Origin: Lachnospiraceae bacterium MD308
Lineage (GTDB): Bacteria > Bacillota > Clostridia > Lachnospirales > Lachnospiraceae
Assembly: GCA_010206225.2 (NCBI GenBank)
Contig: VIQU02000006.1
Location: 1 to 64,000, forward strand
Direction: 5' to 3'
Length of the DNA: 64,000 nt
The notes beneath the pieces are model-generated. The model did not search any database and had not been told where the DNA came from. It worked only from the letters and a program-made list of their open reading frames with translations. Of this stretch, positions 44,896-53,963 are shown in pieces. Position numbers and translations under genes: made by a program. The stretch's first letter is position 1. Each line of letters begins with the position of its first letter.

Positions 44896-45741
44896 TTAGA
44901 GCTGCGTTTTGTTGTTCAGACAATAATCATAAATTTCACTTCCTGTCGCAAACCACACGCCTTCATGCTCTGTCATGAACTGTAAAAATTCTTTGACCAG
45001 AGCCGTCCGCCCCGGACTTCCCGTTGTCTGCGGATCAAGCTGCATAGTGTAGCACAGATTATGATTATAGTGTCCTGTAAATTCATCCTTCCAGTTGGAA
45101 AGAACATTACTGTAATTCGCGATACGCCCCTGTCCGAAAGGGAATGCCGGGCGGTAATTGAACGCAAAATACGGAAGATCAAAATTCGCCCACTGCATCG
45201 GGATCTGAAGCACCTCATCCCCGGTCTCATTGACACTCATAAAATACGGTCTGTCATCATCAAAGAGATCGCTGGAATATTCCATCCCGTTTTCTCTCGC
45301 TATATTCAGTGTCTCCAGCATAAGATCACCGATCGGCGCGCGAAATCCCTTTGGTTTCTTTCCGCATGCTTTCTCGATCGCTTCTACTGCTTTTTCAATC
45401 CGTCGCTTCTGTTCCTCATAGCTAAGCAATGAAAAATTCTCATATTCATAACCATGACACGCAATCTCATGCCCTCTGTCTGCAATCTCCTTCAGCGCTT
45501 CCGGATAGGTCTCCGCCGTCTTTCCCGGAGTAAAAAATGTCGCTCTGATCCCAAACTCATCAAAAAGGTCAAGGAGCCTCGGCAGCCCATGAGACATCCC
45601 GTACTGACCGAGAGAAAGCGTCTTTGGCATATCCGCCGCTTTCTTATCTAAAGAAAGCCAGAAGAACTCAGCCGAGAGATTTACCGTTATAAATGCCGCA
45701 CATCTTTTGCCTTCCGGCAGTTTCATACCTTTTGCATACAT
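44896..45741 (-). CDS. PuuE-like polysaccharide-deacetylase-family hydrolase lacking metal ligands
   Basis: 281 residues from the ATG at 45741. NodB-type barrel, but the usual metal-binding Asp is absent (VNLSAEFF near residue 20) and the H-x3-H motif reads CHGYEYENF near 100. The same pattern is known in PuuE-type metal-independent allantoinase, which also has the downstream SDxxxDDxPY segment seen here. It probably opens a cyclic amide or acts on a C-N bond rather than on polysaccharide. It starts 4 bp after its sister gene, so the pair is tightly coupled and may form a complex. Confidence 0.75.
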   Translation of the reverse strand: MYAKGMKLPEGKRCAAFITVNLSAEFFWLSLDKKAADMPKTLSLGQYGMSHGLPRLLDLFDEFGIRATFFTPGKTAETYPEALKEIADRGHEIACHGYEYENFSLLSYEEQKRRIEKAVEAIEKACGKKPKGFRAPIGDLMLETLNIARENGMEYSSDLFDDDRPYFMSVNETGDEVLQIPMQWANFDLPYFAFNYRPAFPFGQGRIANYSNVLSNWKDEFTGHYNHNLCYTMQLDPQTTGSPGRTALVKEFLQFMTEHEGVWFATGSEIYDYCLNNKTQL

Positions 45742-45745
45742 CGCT

Positions 45746-46615
45746 TTACTCCTCCTCTCCCTTACTGTTCTTTCTCGGATATGCTTTTTTCCAGTACTCC
45801 GCGATCTCACTTCCGGTTGCCACCCACACATCCTTATGGGAAGTTACTTCCTTTAGCACTTCCTCCAGCACCAGGTTTCTTCCCGGCGCTCCGGAAATCT
45901 GCGGGTGCATCAAGAATGAAATGCACATCCCCATGTCATAATAGCCTCTGAACTCCCGGATATCATTGTCCTGTACATTCCTGTAGCAACTGATCCGGTC
46001 AAGCCCCGACGGCTCCGCCGGATAGACACTGTACGCCTGCGCCACATAGTCGTCTAACTCCCATTTTGACGGAATCTCAACCAGATCGGACTCCTCTCCG
46101 TCAAGAACCGTGTAATACGGCTTATCATCTCCCCGCATGGAACTGGAATAAGAAAATCCCATCTCTGATAAGATGTAAGGTGTCCGCACATGCCAGTCTC
46201 CTGACGGCGTACGAAAGCCGACCGGCTCTTTTCCCGTAAGCTCCTTAATGATCCTCTGGGTCTTTTCGATAATCTCCCTCTGTTCCTCCACGGTCTTTTC
46301 CACGAATCTCTCATGGGTATACCCGTGGTTGCCAATCTCATGCCCAGCTCCGGCAATCCTTTTCACCACGTCAGGGTTGCACTCTGCTACAAAGCCGGGT
46401 ACATAAAAGGTTGCCTTTACTCCGTATTTGTCCATCAGATCCAGTATCATATCCACACAACGGTTAGGACCATACTGTCCGATGGAACGGGCGCGTATCA
46501 GCTTTTCGGCGTTTGGCTCGTCTGCTGACATGTTCCGCCAGATCACATCGCCGTCCAGATCGAAGCTGAACATGACCGCGCTTCTTTTGCCCTCCGGCCA
46601 CTTAACTCTTTCCAT
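45746..46615 (-). CDS. Polysaccharide-deacetylase-family hydrolase with canonical metal site
   Basis: 289 residues. NodB domain with the metal/catalytic aspartates in FDLDGD (19-23) and the NHGYTH histidines near 103. RTPSGDWH near 150 and GDDKPYY near 170 resemble the PgdA/PuuE subgroup. There is no signal peptide, so a cytoplasmic small-molecule amide is more likely than cell-wall polymer. It is second in the operon after malic enzyme (36-bp gap). Confidence 0.78.
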   Translation of the reverse strand: MERVKWPEGKRSAVMFSFDLDGDVIWRNMSADEPNAEKLIRARSIGQYGPNRCVDMILDLMDKYGVKATFYVPGFVAECNPDVVKRIAGAGHEIGNHGYTHERFVEKTVEEQREIIEKTQRIIKELTGKEPVGFRTPSGDWHVRTPYILSEMGFSYSSSMRGDDKPYYTVLDGEESDLVEIPSKWELDDYVAQAYSVYPAEPSGLDRISCYRNVQDNDIREFRGYYDMGMCISFLMHPQISGAPGRNLVLEEVLKEVTSHKDVWVATGSEIAEYWKKAYPRKNSKGEEE

Positions 46616-46651
46616 CTTTTTTCTCGCTCCTTTCTTTTCACTACGTATTTT

Positions 46652-47827
46652 TTATATTCTTGCTGCTCCTGTATTCCTTGCCGCTTCCGCCACAGCCGCT
46701 GCCACAGCCTTTCCGACTCTCTTATCAAAAGCCGCAGGTATGATATAATCCGCATTCAGCTCATCCGGCGTGATTAATTCTGCCAGCGCTCTGGAGGCAG
46801 CCATTTTCATCTCTTCGTTGATCTCTTTTGCTCTTACGTCAAATGCACCTCTGAATATCCCCGGAAATGCCAGCACATTATTGATCTGATTCGGAAAATC
46901 ACTTCTTCCTGTCGCCACAATTGCCGCCCCGCCTGCCTTCGCATCTTCCGGGAAAATCTCTGGTGTCGGATTCGCACAGGCAAAGATGATGGCGTCCCTG
47001 GCCATTGTTTTTACCATCTCTGTTGTCAGGGCTCCCGGTGCAGAGACTCCGATAAAGATATCTGCTCCCTTCACAATGGTTTCCAGTTTACCCTGAAGCT
47101 TCTGCGGATTGGTAAATTTAGCCATCTTCTCCTTCACAGGATTCATCCCGGCTTCTCTGCCGTCATAGATCGCTCCGGTACGGTCACACATAGTAATATC
47201 CGCAAATCCGTAATTCAAAAGAAGCTTTGTGATAGAGGTTGCCGCCGCGCCTGCCCCATTTACAACGATTCTCACATCTTCTTTCTTCTTGCCGACCACC
47301 TTCAGCGCATTGATCAGTCCCGCAAGCGTGATCACTGCCGTGCCATGCTGGTCATCATGGAATACTGGAATATCACACAACTCTTTTAAGCGGTCTTCAA
47401 TCTCAAAGCACCTCGGCGCTGCGATATCTTCCAGGTTAATCCCTCCGAAGCTTCCGGAGATGAGATAGATCGTCCTCACGATTTCATCCACATCTTTAGA
47501 CTTGATACAAAGAGGAAATGCATCTACTCCTCCGAACTCCTTGAACAACACACATTTCCCTTCCATAACCGGCATACCCGCTTCCGGTCCGATATCGCCG
47601 AGTCCCAGTACAGCCGTACCATCTGTGACCACCAGACACATGTTGTGTCTTCTGGTCAATTCATAGGACCTGTCCACATCCTTTTGAATCTCCAGGCAAG
47701 GGCTGGCGACTCCCGGTGTATACGCTAAAGATAAATCTCTCTCATCATTTACCGGAACTGTCGATACAACTTCAATCTTACCTTTCTTCTCGTAATGAAA
47801 CGCTAAACTCTCTTCTGCAATTCCCAT
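46652..47827 (-). CDS. NAD(P)-dependent malic enzyme
   Basis: 391 residues, the short bacterial form. It has the YTPGVASPC segment near 35, DGTAVLGLGDIGPEAG near 70 and the FHDDQHGTA metal region near 157. The Rossmann motif GAGAAAT is near 191. It decarboxylates malate to pyruvate. First gene of the operon mae-deacetylase-deacetylase-argH-nhaC, with a good promoter and a palindrome upstream. It could convert malate derived from lyase-produced fumarate, given a fumarase elsewhere. Confidence 0.92.
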   Translation of the reverse strand: MGIAEESLAFHYEKKGKIEVVSTVPVNDERDLSLAYTPGVASPCLEIQKDVDRSYELTRRHNMCLVVTDGTAVLGLGDIGPEAGMPVMEGKCVLFKEFGGVDAFPLCIKSKDVDEIVRTIYLISGSFGGINLEDIAAPRCFEIEDRLKELCDIPVFHDDQHGTAVITLAGLINALKVVGKKKEDVRIVVNGAGAAATSITKLLLNYGFADITMCDRTGAIYDGREAGMNPVKEKMAKFTNPQKLQGKLETIVKGADIFIGVSAPGALTTEMVKTMARDAIIFACANPTPEIFPEDAKAGGAAIVATGRSDFPNQINNVLAFPGIFRGAFDVRAKEINEEMKMAASRALAELITPDELNADYIIPAAFDKRVGKAVAAAVAEAARNTGAARI

Positions 47828-47865
47828 GCTCTACTCCTTTTCTCCGCCTTCACATCCGCTTAGTC

Positions 47866-47911
47866 ACTTAGTCTCTAAGTTATTTATAAACTATTCTTGT
47901 TATTACGTCAA
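47866..47911 (-). promoter_or_regulatory. Promoter and palindromic operator of the malic enzyme operon
   Basis: On the minus strand TTGACG (47906-47911) and TATAAA (47883-47888) are exactly 17 nt apart. Immediately downstream, over the expected start point, lies the perfect palindrome ACTTAG-N3-CTAAGT (47866-47880). An overlapping partial repeat extends to about 47859. The FadR-type regulator encoded next door is the obvious candidate ligand. Confidence 0.65.
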
Positions 47912-48027
47912 TATCTTTCGGCAATTTAAACTGTCAGATACAAATTATACGGCAATTTTTGTCCATTATTCACATACCTCATTGGCAGTAGTGACAAAAA
48001 GCATAAGCATTCCAAGCATTTTACTGT

Positions 48028-48717
48028 CTATTTTAAATTATCAATAGACGCCTGAAGATGTTCATACATCAATTTTGCAGCCCCCTCTTCATCTCTTCTC
48101 CGGATCGCACGGATGATCTGGCGGTGCGACTCTAATTCTTCCTCACCGGATACTTCCTCTAATACATCCGAAAACTTTCCATACATCATATCAAAAATTG
48201 CATCCAATACAATTTCCAAAGTCTGTGTCATAAATATACTTCCCGTTTTCGCAGCATATAATTTATGAAGTTTAAATTCTCCTTCTGTCTTTCCTGTTTC
48301 CTGAAAACGCCTCTCAAGCGCCTTGTACGCACTTTCCAGTTCATCGATATCCTTCTCCGTGGCGTTGCGGATAATCAACTCTACTCCTTTTACTTCCAGA
48401 ACCTGTCTCACCTCATAGGCTTCCATCATAGAACAACGTTCCAGATTTTTACTCAGGCTTTCCGTACTTTCACTGAGCTGTGACTGGGTTCGTAAGAATC
48501 TCCCCTTTCCCTGATGCGAAACGATCACTCCCCTGCTCTCCAATACCCGGAAAGCCTCTCTCAGAACATTTCTGCTGACATCCAACTGCTCCATCAGTTC
48601 TCTCTCCGGCGGAAGCTTGTCCCCTGGCTTCAGATGTTCCTCATCAATTAATTGATATAAATCTTTTACTACTTCTTCATATAACAGCGTTCTTGCTGCC
48701 CTGTTCCCAATTTCCAT
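48028..48717 (-). CDS. FadR-type GntR family transcriptional regulator
   Basis: 229 residues. An N-terminal winged helix occupies ~10-75 (LKPGDKLPPERELMEQLDVSRNVLREA), followed by an all-helical FCD effector domain (~95-220). That domain carries the Asp/Glu and three histidines that bind metal and small carboxylates (KLHKLYA near 157, ESHRQII near 200). FCD regulators usually sense organic acids. It is upstream of, and in line with, the malic-enzyme operon, whose promoter has a matching palindrome. It is probably the operon's repressor. Confidence 0.88.
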   Translation of the reverse strand: MEIGNRAARTLLYEEVVKDLYQLIDEEHLKPGDKLPPERELMEQLDVSRNVLREAFRVLESRGVIVSHQGKGRFLRTQSQLSESTESLSKNLERCSMMEAYEVRQVLEVKGVELIIRNATEKDIDELESAYKALERRFQETGKTEGEFKLHKLYAAKTGSIFMTQTLEIVLDAIFDMMYGKFSDVLEEVSGEEELESHRQIIRAIRRRDEEGAAKLMYEHLQASIDNLK

Positions 48718-48820
48718 TTTCTTTCCTTAATTATATACAAATCCAAACTTATAATGACAGATATAAGTATACACAAAAAATTGTTCTATCACAACTATTA
48801 AAATCTTTACTTTATATGCT

Positions 48821-48850
48821 TATAATAGTAATATATAGATACAATATTAC
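48821..48850 (+). promoter_or_regulatory. Promoter and inverted-repeat operator of the TA operon
   Basis: A perfect TATAAT (48821-48826) is followed by the inverted repeat GTAATAT-N9-ATATTAC (48828-48850). Binding of the Phd-type antitoxin here would block transcription start, the usual autoregulation of such operons. The -35 region is weak. Confidence 0.6.
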
Positions 48851-48882
48851 CATGAATTCTGATATTAAAAGGAGGAATCTTA

Positions 48883-49158
48883 ATGACGATCAAACCATAT
48901 AAAGCGATAAAGAATAATTATAACGAGATTGTTGAAATCTGTAAAAACACACATGAACCAGTATTTCTGACCAACAATGGGGAAGGCGATCTGGTTGTGA
49001 TGGACATAGAAACTTATAACAAAAGAGAGGCAGCACTTGATTTAAGAGAACAACTAACTGAAGTTGACGAACAGAGAAAACGAGGTGTTCAGGATATTCC
49101 AGCAAGTGAAGTAAGCCGTCGTATGAGAATGGCTATTAAGGAGAGTGTAAATGTATAA
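48883..49158 (+). CDS. Phd/YefM-type antitoxin
   Basis: 91 residues. The N-terminal Phd/YefM DNA-binding fold (~1-55) has the NNGEGDLVVMDIETYN segment typical of the family. A charged helical tail would wrap the toxin. AAAGGAGG site. It overlaps the toxin gene by 8 bp, the usual translational coupling. It is presumably autoregulatory through the inverted repeat 33 bp upstream. Confidence 0.85.
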   Translation: MTIKPYKAIKNNYNEIVEICKNTHEPVFLTNNGEGDLVVMDIETYNKREAALDLREQLTEVDEQRKRGVQDIPASEVSRRMRMAIKESVNV

Positions 49159-49453
49159 TGTAGTTGTCACCCCCGAAGTAACAGATATTTTAATAGGATA
49201 TGCACAAAAGTGCGCGATAGATAATGGTATAGAATGCGCAACGAACTTAGTAGACTCATTCGACAAAGCAATAAATTCATTAGAAACGCTTCCAAAAAGA
49301 GGTATTAAAAAGCTTCAATATATTCCCGCAAAATACCATATTATTACTTTTTGGAAGCATCTATGGTTGGTATATCAAGTCGATCATGATAACTTTACCG
49401 TGTATATAGATTATTTAATAGATGACCGTTCAAACTACCGCAGATTATTTTAA
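49151..49453 (+). CDS. RelE/ParE-type toxin
   Basis: 100 residues, basic, with the RelE/ParE fold. The core includes NSLETLPKRGIKKL near 42-57, YHIITFWKHLWLVYQVD near 62-78, and a C-terminal IDYLIDDRSNYRRLF. The arginine and aromatic C-terminus fits an mRNA interferase or gyrase-poisoning toxin; which one cannot be decided from sequence. It appears intact, in contrast to the two degraded toxin loci in this window. Confidence 0.82.
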   Translation: MYNVVVTPEVTDILIGYAQKCAIDNGIECATNLVDSFDKAINSLETLPKRGIKKLQYIPAKYHIITFWKHLWLVYQVDHDNFTVYIDYLIDDRSNYRRLF

Positions 49454-49458
49454 TAAAA

Positions 49459-50841
49459 TCATTTAACAGCTTTCTTTTTCCACTTCCCTCTTCCGTAGAA
49501 AATCCCTGTAATGACTGCCCCCAGTACCCATGAAAATAACAACGAAACAAAGAGACAGGCCCTGTTTCCCTGAGGAAGCTCTGGTGTCTTTGTAAGATAT
49601 ACCAGTCCGTAAGCCAGCGGAACACGGATCAGCACGGTAGAAACCATGGAAATCCACATGGGCGTCAGCGTATCCCCTGCCCCGCGCATCACACCAGATA
49701 GCGTCTGCGTCACCGCTACAGCTATGTAACCGACTGCCAGAATACGCATCATATCCATACTAAGAGTTACAAGCTCCGGCGTATCGGTAAAAATCTGCAT
49801 TAACTGCCTGCCAAACACAAGAATCAGCGCGACGATCACTGTCGAGGTTCCCATAGCGATCGCCGTTCCCTGTCTGGCTCCTTTTGTTACACGGTCGTAT
49901 TTCCCGGCGCCTACATTCTGCCCGGCATAGGTTGTCATAGCTGTACCGAAAGAAAAATTAGGCATCATGGCAAATCCATCCACACGCATAACGATAACAT
50001 TTGCAGCAATGAACATCTCTCCGAAGCTGTTGGTCAACGACTGCACTACCAGCATAGACATAGACATGATCGCCTGAGTTACGCCTGACGGTACTCCAAG
50101 CCGGATGATGTTCTTCATATGGCTTTTAAACGGGCGGATATATTCCCATTTCAGTTCAAAAAGGTCTGTAAGCTTTGTAAGCCTTCTAAGACACAAAAGC
50201 GCTGAGACCGCCTGTGCCAGCGCTGTCGCCAGAGCCACTCCGGATACCCCCATATCCATCTGAACAACAAAAAACAAATCCAGCACGATATTCAAACCAC
50301 TTGCAACCAGCAAATATAAGAGTGCCGACATAGAATCTCCCAGTCCTCTTAAAATGCCGCTGAGAATATTATAGTAAGCGCAGCCTGCCACTCCAATAAA
50401 GAGAATCCTAAGATAAGAGGTGCACCAGTCAATGATCGATTCCGGTGTATTAAGAATCTCCAGCAAAGGCCGTGCCGTCACTGTCGCAAATATCATAACC
50501 AGAAGCGAGGCAACCCCTGTCAGCACAATACAGGTTCCTATCGTCATAGATAACGCTTCACGGTTGCGGGCGCCAAGATACTGAGATACCATGATACTGG
50601 CTCCCACACTGATCCCTACAAACAGCACGATCAAAAGGTTTAGGATCGGACCGGCGCTTCCGACCGCCGCCAGAGCGTTGTCCCCCACAAACTGTCCGAC
50701 TACCACACTGTCCACCGTATTATAAAGCTGCTGCGCAATATTGCCGATCAGCATCGGGACAGTAAAGATCACGATATCCTCCCACGGCTTTCCCACAGTC
50801 ATATCCACCGGAGCAAATAATTTTTTTAATCCGTTCATCAT
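49459..50841 (-). CDS. MATE family efflux transporter (second copy)
   Basis: About 460 residues and 12 helices, with the two pseudo-repeated halves of the family. Several start codons lie in a row (GTG at 50847, then ATG at 50844, 50841 and 50838); 50841 has the best spacing to AAGGA. Sequence differs strongly from the MATE protein at 36506. It is a single gene convergent with the toxin, with 5 bp between them. Substrate unknown. Confidence 0.86.
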   Translation of the reverse strand: MMNGLKKLFAPVDMTVGKPWEDIVIFTVPMLIGNIAQQLYNTVDSVVVGQFVGDNALAAVGSAGPILNLLIVLFVGISVGASIMVSQYLGARNREALSMTIGTCIVLTGVASLLVMIFATVTARPLLEILNTPESIIDWCTSYLRILFIGVAGCAYYNILSGILRGLGDSMSALLYLLVASGLNIVLDLFFVVQMDMGVSGVALATALAQAVSALLCLRRLTKLTDLFELKWEYIRPFKSHMKNIIRLGVPSGVTQAIMSMSMLVVQSLTNSFGEMFIAANVIVMRVDGFAMMPNFSFGTAMTTYAGQNVGAGKYDRVTKGARQGTAIAMGTSTVIVALILVFGRQLMQIFTDTPELVTLSMDMMRILAVGYIAVAVTQTLSGVMRGAGDTLTPMWISMVSTVLIRVPLAYGLVYLTKTPELPQGNRACLFVSLLFSWVLGAVITGIFYGRGKWKKKAVK

Positions 50842-51084
50842 CATCACATCCTTCTATACAAAGTATCTTACATAATATTTTATCGTCTGAAAAGCGTTCC
50901 ATATATTATAACGAAAAGCTATTATAATTACAACAAAGGTTTACAATATAACAAAAAGATTTGTGTAAAAATATAAAATTAATTGAAGATAGAAAACTGT
51001 AAATCATGTATAATAAGTTTAATAAGTGCTGTCTGCAAAAACTATGATAAACCTGTAACGAATCTAAAAGGAGGGTCTAAGATC

Positions 51085-52275
51085 ATGAAAAACTATAAAC
51101 GCATATTTACAATCGTTGTGGATTCCCTTGGCGCAGGCGCGTTGCCCGACGCCGCCGATTACGGTGATGAAGGAACCGATACGCTCGGTCATATTTCCCA
51201 GTCCATGGATGAATTCTCCATTCCGAATCTTCAAAGGCTTGGTATCGCAAATCTGCACCCGCTAAAGCAGGTAGCCCCGGCAGAGAAACCGCTTGGATAT
51301 TACACATATCTGTATGAAGCAAGCACCGGAAAAGATACGATGACCGGACATTGGGAAATGATGGGACTCCATATCACAAAGCCCTTTTTGACATTTACAG
51401 AAACCGGATTCCCCAAGGAGCTTCTAAATGAATTGTCTGAGAAGACCGGACGAGTCATCATCGGAAACAAAAGCGCCAGCGGAACAGAGATTCTGGAGGA
51501 ACTGGCAGAAGAAGAGATCGCCACAGGCCACATGATCGTCTACACATCGGCGGACTCCGTTCTTCAGATCTGCGGAAATGAGGAAACCTTCGGTCTTGAC
51601 GAATTGTACCGCTGCTGTGAGATTGCCCGTGAGATCACACTAAAGGATGAGTGGAAGGTAGGACGCGTCATTGCAAGACCTTATGTCGGCAAGAAAAAAG
51701 GAGAATTCAAAAGAACCAGCAACCGTCACGACTATGCCTTGAAACCGTACGGCCGGACAGCGCTCAACGCTTTAAAGGATGCGGGCTTTAGCGTCATCTC
51801 CGTAGGGAAGATCTTTGACATTTTTGACGGTGAAGGCTTAACAGAATCCAATAAATCCAAAAGCTCTGTACATGGGATGGAGCAGACGATCGAAATCGCA
51901 AAAAGAGACTTTACCGGACTTTGCTTCGTAAATCTGGTAGACTTTGACGCTTTATGGGGACATCGCCGGAACGTAAGGGGCTATGCAAAGGAGCTGGAAC
52001 GCTTTGATGTCAGGATAGGGGAACTATTAGATCTGCTGAAAGATGATGATCTGTTGATCATTACAGCGGATCATGGAAACGATCCGACACATACCGGAAC
52101 CGACCACACAAGAGAAAAAGTTCCTTTTCTTGCTTACTCGCCGTCTATGGAAGGCTTCGGAAAGCTTGAGGATGCACAGACCTTTGCAGTTGTCGGAGCG
52201 ACAATCGCTGATAACTTTAAGGTTGACATGCCAAAGGGCACGATCGGAAGTTCACTTCTTGACAAATTCATATAA
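51085..52275 (+). CDS. deoB: Phosphopentomutase
   Basis: 396 residues from the ATG at 51085 (AAGGAGGG). It belongs to the alkaline-phosphatase superfamily: [11 protein letters not shown] near residue 11 holds the first metal aspartate, and DTMTGHWE near 87 the phosphorylated threonine. [13 protein letters not shown] near 285 and TADHGNDPT near 330 bind the metals. It interconverts ribose-1-P/deoxyribose-1-P and the 5-phosphates in nucleoside salvage. A TATAAT at 51009-51014 is its probable -10. Monocistronic here. Confidence 0.94.
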   Translation: MKNYKRIFTIVVDSLGAGALPDAADYGDEGTDTLGHISQSMDEFSIPNLQRLGIANLHPLKQVAPAEKPLGYYTYLYEASTGKDTMTGHWEMMGLHITKPFLTFTETGFPKELLNELSEKTGRVIIGNKSASGTEILEELAEEEIATGHMIVYTSADSVLQICGNEETFGLDELYRCCEIAREITLKDEWKVGRVIARPYVGKKKGEFKRTSNRHDYALKPYGRTALNALKDAGFSVISVGKIFDIFDGEGLTESNKSKSSVHGMEQTIEIAKRDFTGLCFVNLVDFDALWGHRRNVRGYAKELERFDVRIGELLDLLKDDDLLIITADHGNDPTHTGTDHTREKVPFLAYSPSMEGFGKLEDAQTFAVVGATIADNFKVDMPKGTIGSSLLDKFI

Positions 52276-52409
52276 AAACCTTTGAAAAAGAACTGTGAAA
52301 TTTATACAGATAAAAATTCAGGGTAGAAAGAAATATTTCAATGATCTTTCTCCTGACAAAAAAAATTGCCGATAATGATACGGATCTGATGAAAAACCGT
52401 AAAAACACA

Positions 52410-52459
52410 AAAAAAATCACCATCCCCGATGCTCTAAACATCAAAAACAGTGATTTCAA
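52410..52459 (-). terminator. Terminator downstream of tRNA-Lys
   Basis: On the minus strand AAATCAC pairs with GTGATTT, with an inner GATG/CATC pairing, followed by a run of T. It lies directly after the tRNA 3' end. It may also end deoB transcription from the other side. Confidence 0.65.
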
Positions 52460-52460
52460 C

Positions 52461-52533
52461 TGCGCGATCAGGGGCTCGAACCCTGGACACCCTGATTAAG
52501 AGTCAGGTGCTCTACCAACTGAGCTAATCGCGC
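52461..52533 (-). tRNA. tRNA-Lys (anticodon CTT)
   Basis: 73-nt cloverleaf on the minus strand. The acceptor stem GCGCGAT/ATCGCGC is perfect, the D-arm has AGCTCAGTTGGTAGAGC, the anticodon loop is CTCTTAA, and the T-arm has GGTTCGA. The discriminator is A. No CCA is encoded, so it must be added after transcription. A terminator follows immediately, so the tRNA is a single-gene unit. Confidence 0.95.
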
Positions 52534-52654
52534 ATAATTCTTAAGTTTTTTTTACTAATTCCTTAACGCAAGTGATATTATATAACATTTTTTTTTCAAA
52601 TGCAAGTATTTTTTTCATTTTCTCCCGATTATTTTAATATTTTTTTTAGAAAGT

Positions 52655-52691
52655 GTCAGTCCGGCCGGAAATATGATCCGGCCAGGCTGAC
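52655..52691 (-). terminator. Hairpin at the end of the aminotransferase operon
   Basis: A strong stem with GTCAG-CCGGCCGGA and TCCGGCC-GCTGAC arms, each with one unpaired base, lies 9 bp past the aminotransferase stop (52700). The following minus-strand sequence is A/T-rich rather than a clean T-run. Confidence 0.55.
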
Positions 52692-52699
52692 TTCTTCAT

Positions 52700-53944
52700 C
52701 TATCTCTTCAATGTAGCAAGTCTCCTGCATGCTTCTTCTACCGTATCTTCATCAAATGCATAACATGCCCGAAACCATCCCGGTCTGTCACAGCCAAAAA
52801 GCTGACCCGGAGATATATTGATCATCAGCTCATGATATATTTTGTCCCACAATATCTGCTCTGCAGCGAATTCTTGTTTTTCCAGATAAGCAGAAAAATC
52901 TGCCATCACAAAGATTCCCGCCTGTGCCTTCATCATAGGAATATCCAGTTCTTTTAATCCCCTGCTGAAGATCTGATATGCTTTTGCAAGGCGCTGTCTT
53001 GATAATTCCATGATTCCCGCAAGCTCCGGCTCCTTTAACATTGCAGTCAAAAGCGACTGCGTATGGGACGAAACACTGGAATAGTACGTAATAGACGCAA
53101 ATCCCTGTATGATATTCGGATTAAAGGAAAAACACATACCTGTCCGGAAACCTGACAATACAAAGTCTTTTGCAAAGCTGCTGGTGATATGCACTCTATG
53201 ACGGTATGACTCCGGCGCCAGCTTCATGGTGCTCACAAAAGAAGCTTCTGGGTCAAATACTGTCTGCGCGTAGATTTCATCTGAAATCACTTCCAGATCA
53301 TGCTCTATTGCAAATTCCAGCAGGCCGCGGATTGCCTCTTCCTTATATACGGTTCCGATCGGATTATTAGGTGCTGAAAAAAGTATAGCCCGTACCCTTG
53401 TGCCCTCTTTTGTCACTTTTTCATATGCTTCCTCAAACGCATCGCGTGAAAGGGTCTCATCACACGGCACACCAACGGCAATGACTCCTGCCCGCTCATT
53501 AATATCATCCACAAAGCTTGAGTAATACGGCGCCGGAATTAAAAATGCATCGCCTGGTTCCGCAAGAAGAGTTGCCAGTGTTTCCAACGCAACTGTACAT
53601 CCCGCACAGGTTGCAACATTTTCTTTTCCCAGAACAACCTCACTGTCTTCTCCGAAGATGATCTTCTGCCAATGATCCGCTATCGCTGTCCGAAACTCAT
53701 CGCTGCCTTCGAATTTATTATAATGGATATTATATCCAGTCAGGTCCATATGATCTGCTGACTTTCTCAGCAGATCACAGACTTCCTTATTCACAAGGTG
53801 GCTCTCCGCCGTCCCCATATTGACTAATCCCTTCGGATTTGTCTCCTTATCATACATATTGTAAAAATTGTCAAAATGGGCTTTTACTAAAGGCGGCAAT
53901 GTCCTCACCCATTTTTTTCCGCGTTCGGATAAGTATTCAAGCAT
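52700..53944 (-). CDS. PLP-dependent aminotransferase, class I/II
   Basis: 414 residues from the ATG at 53944 (GGGAGGGG). Fold-type I aminotransferase: APNNPIG near residue 190, the EVISDEIYAQ aspartate near 225, and the PLP lysine in SSFAKDFVLSGFRTG near 260. Its start, with GLVNMGTAESHL, is like ACC-synthase/MalY-related enzymes. It is operonic with a short-chain dehydrogenase and a YkvI-type transporter, suggesting amino-acid uptake and conversion. The substrate is unknown. Confidence 0.83.
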   Translation of the reverse strand: MLEYLSERGKKWVRTLPPLVKAHFDNFYNMYDKETNPKGLVNMGTAESHLVNKEVCDLLRKSADHMDLTGYNIHYNKFEGSDEFRTAIADHWQKIIFGEDSEVVLGKENVATCAGCTVALETLATLLAEPGDAFLIPAPYYSSFVDDINERAGVIAVGVPCDETLSRDAFEEAYEKVTKEGTRVRAILFSAPNNPIGTVYKEEAIRGLLEFAIEHDLEVISDEIYAQTVFDPEASFVSTMKLAPESYRHRVHITSSFAKDFVLSGFRTGMCFSFNPNIIQGFASITYYSSVSSHTQSLLTAMLKEPELAGIMELSRQRLAKAYQIFSRGLKELDIPMMKAQAGIFVMADFSAYLEKQEFAAEQILWDKIYHELMINISPGQLFGCDRPGWFRACYAFDEDTVEEACRRLATLKR

Positions 53945-53963
53945 CTTTAACTCACCCCTCCCA

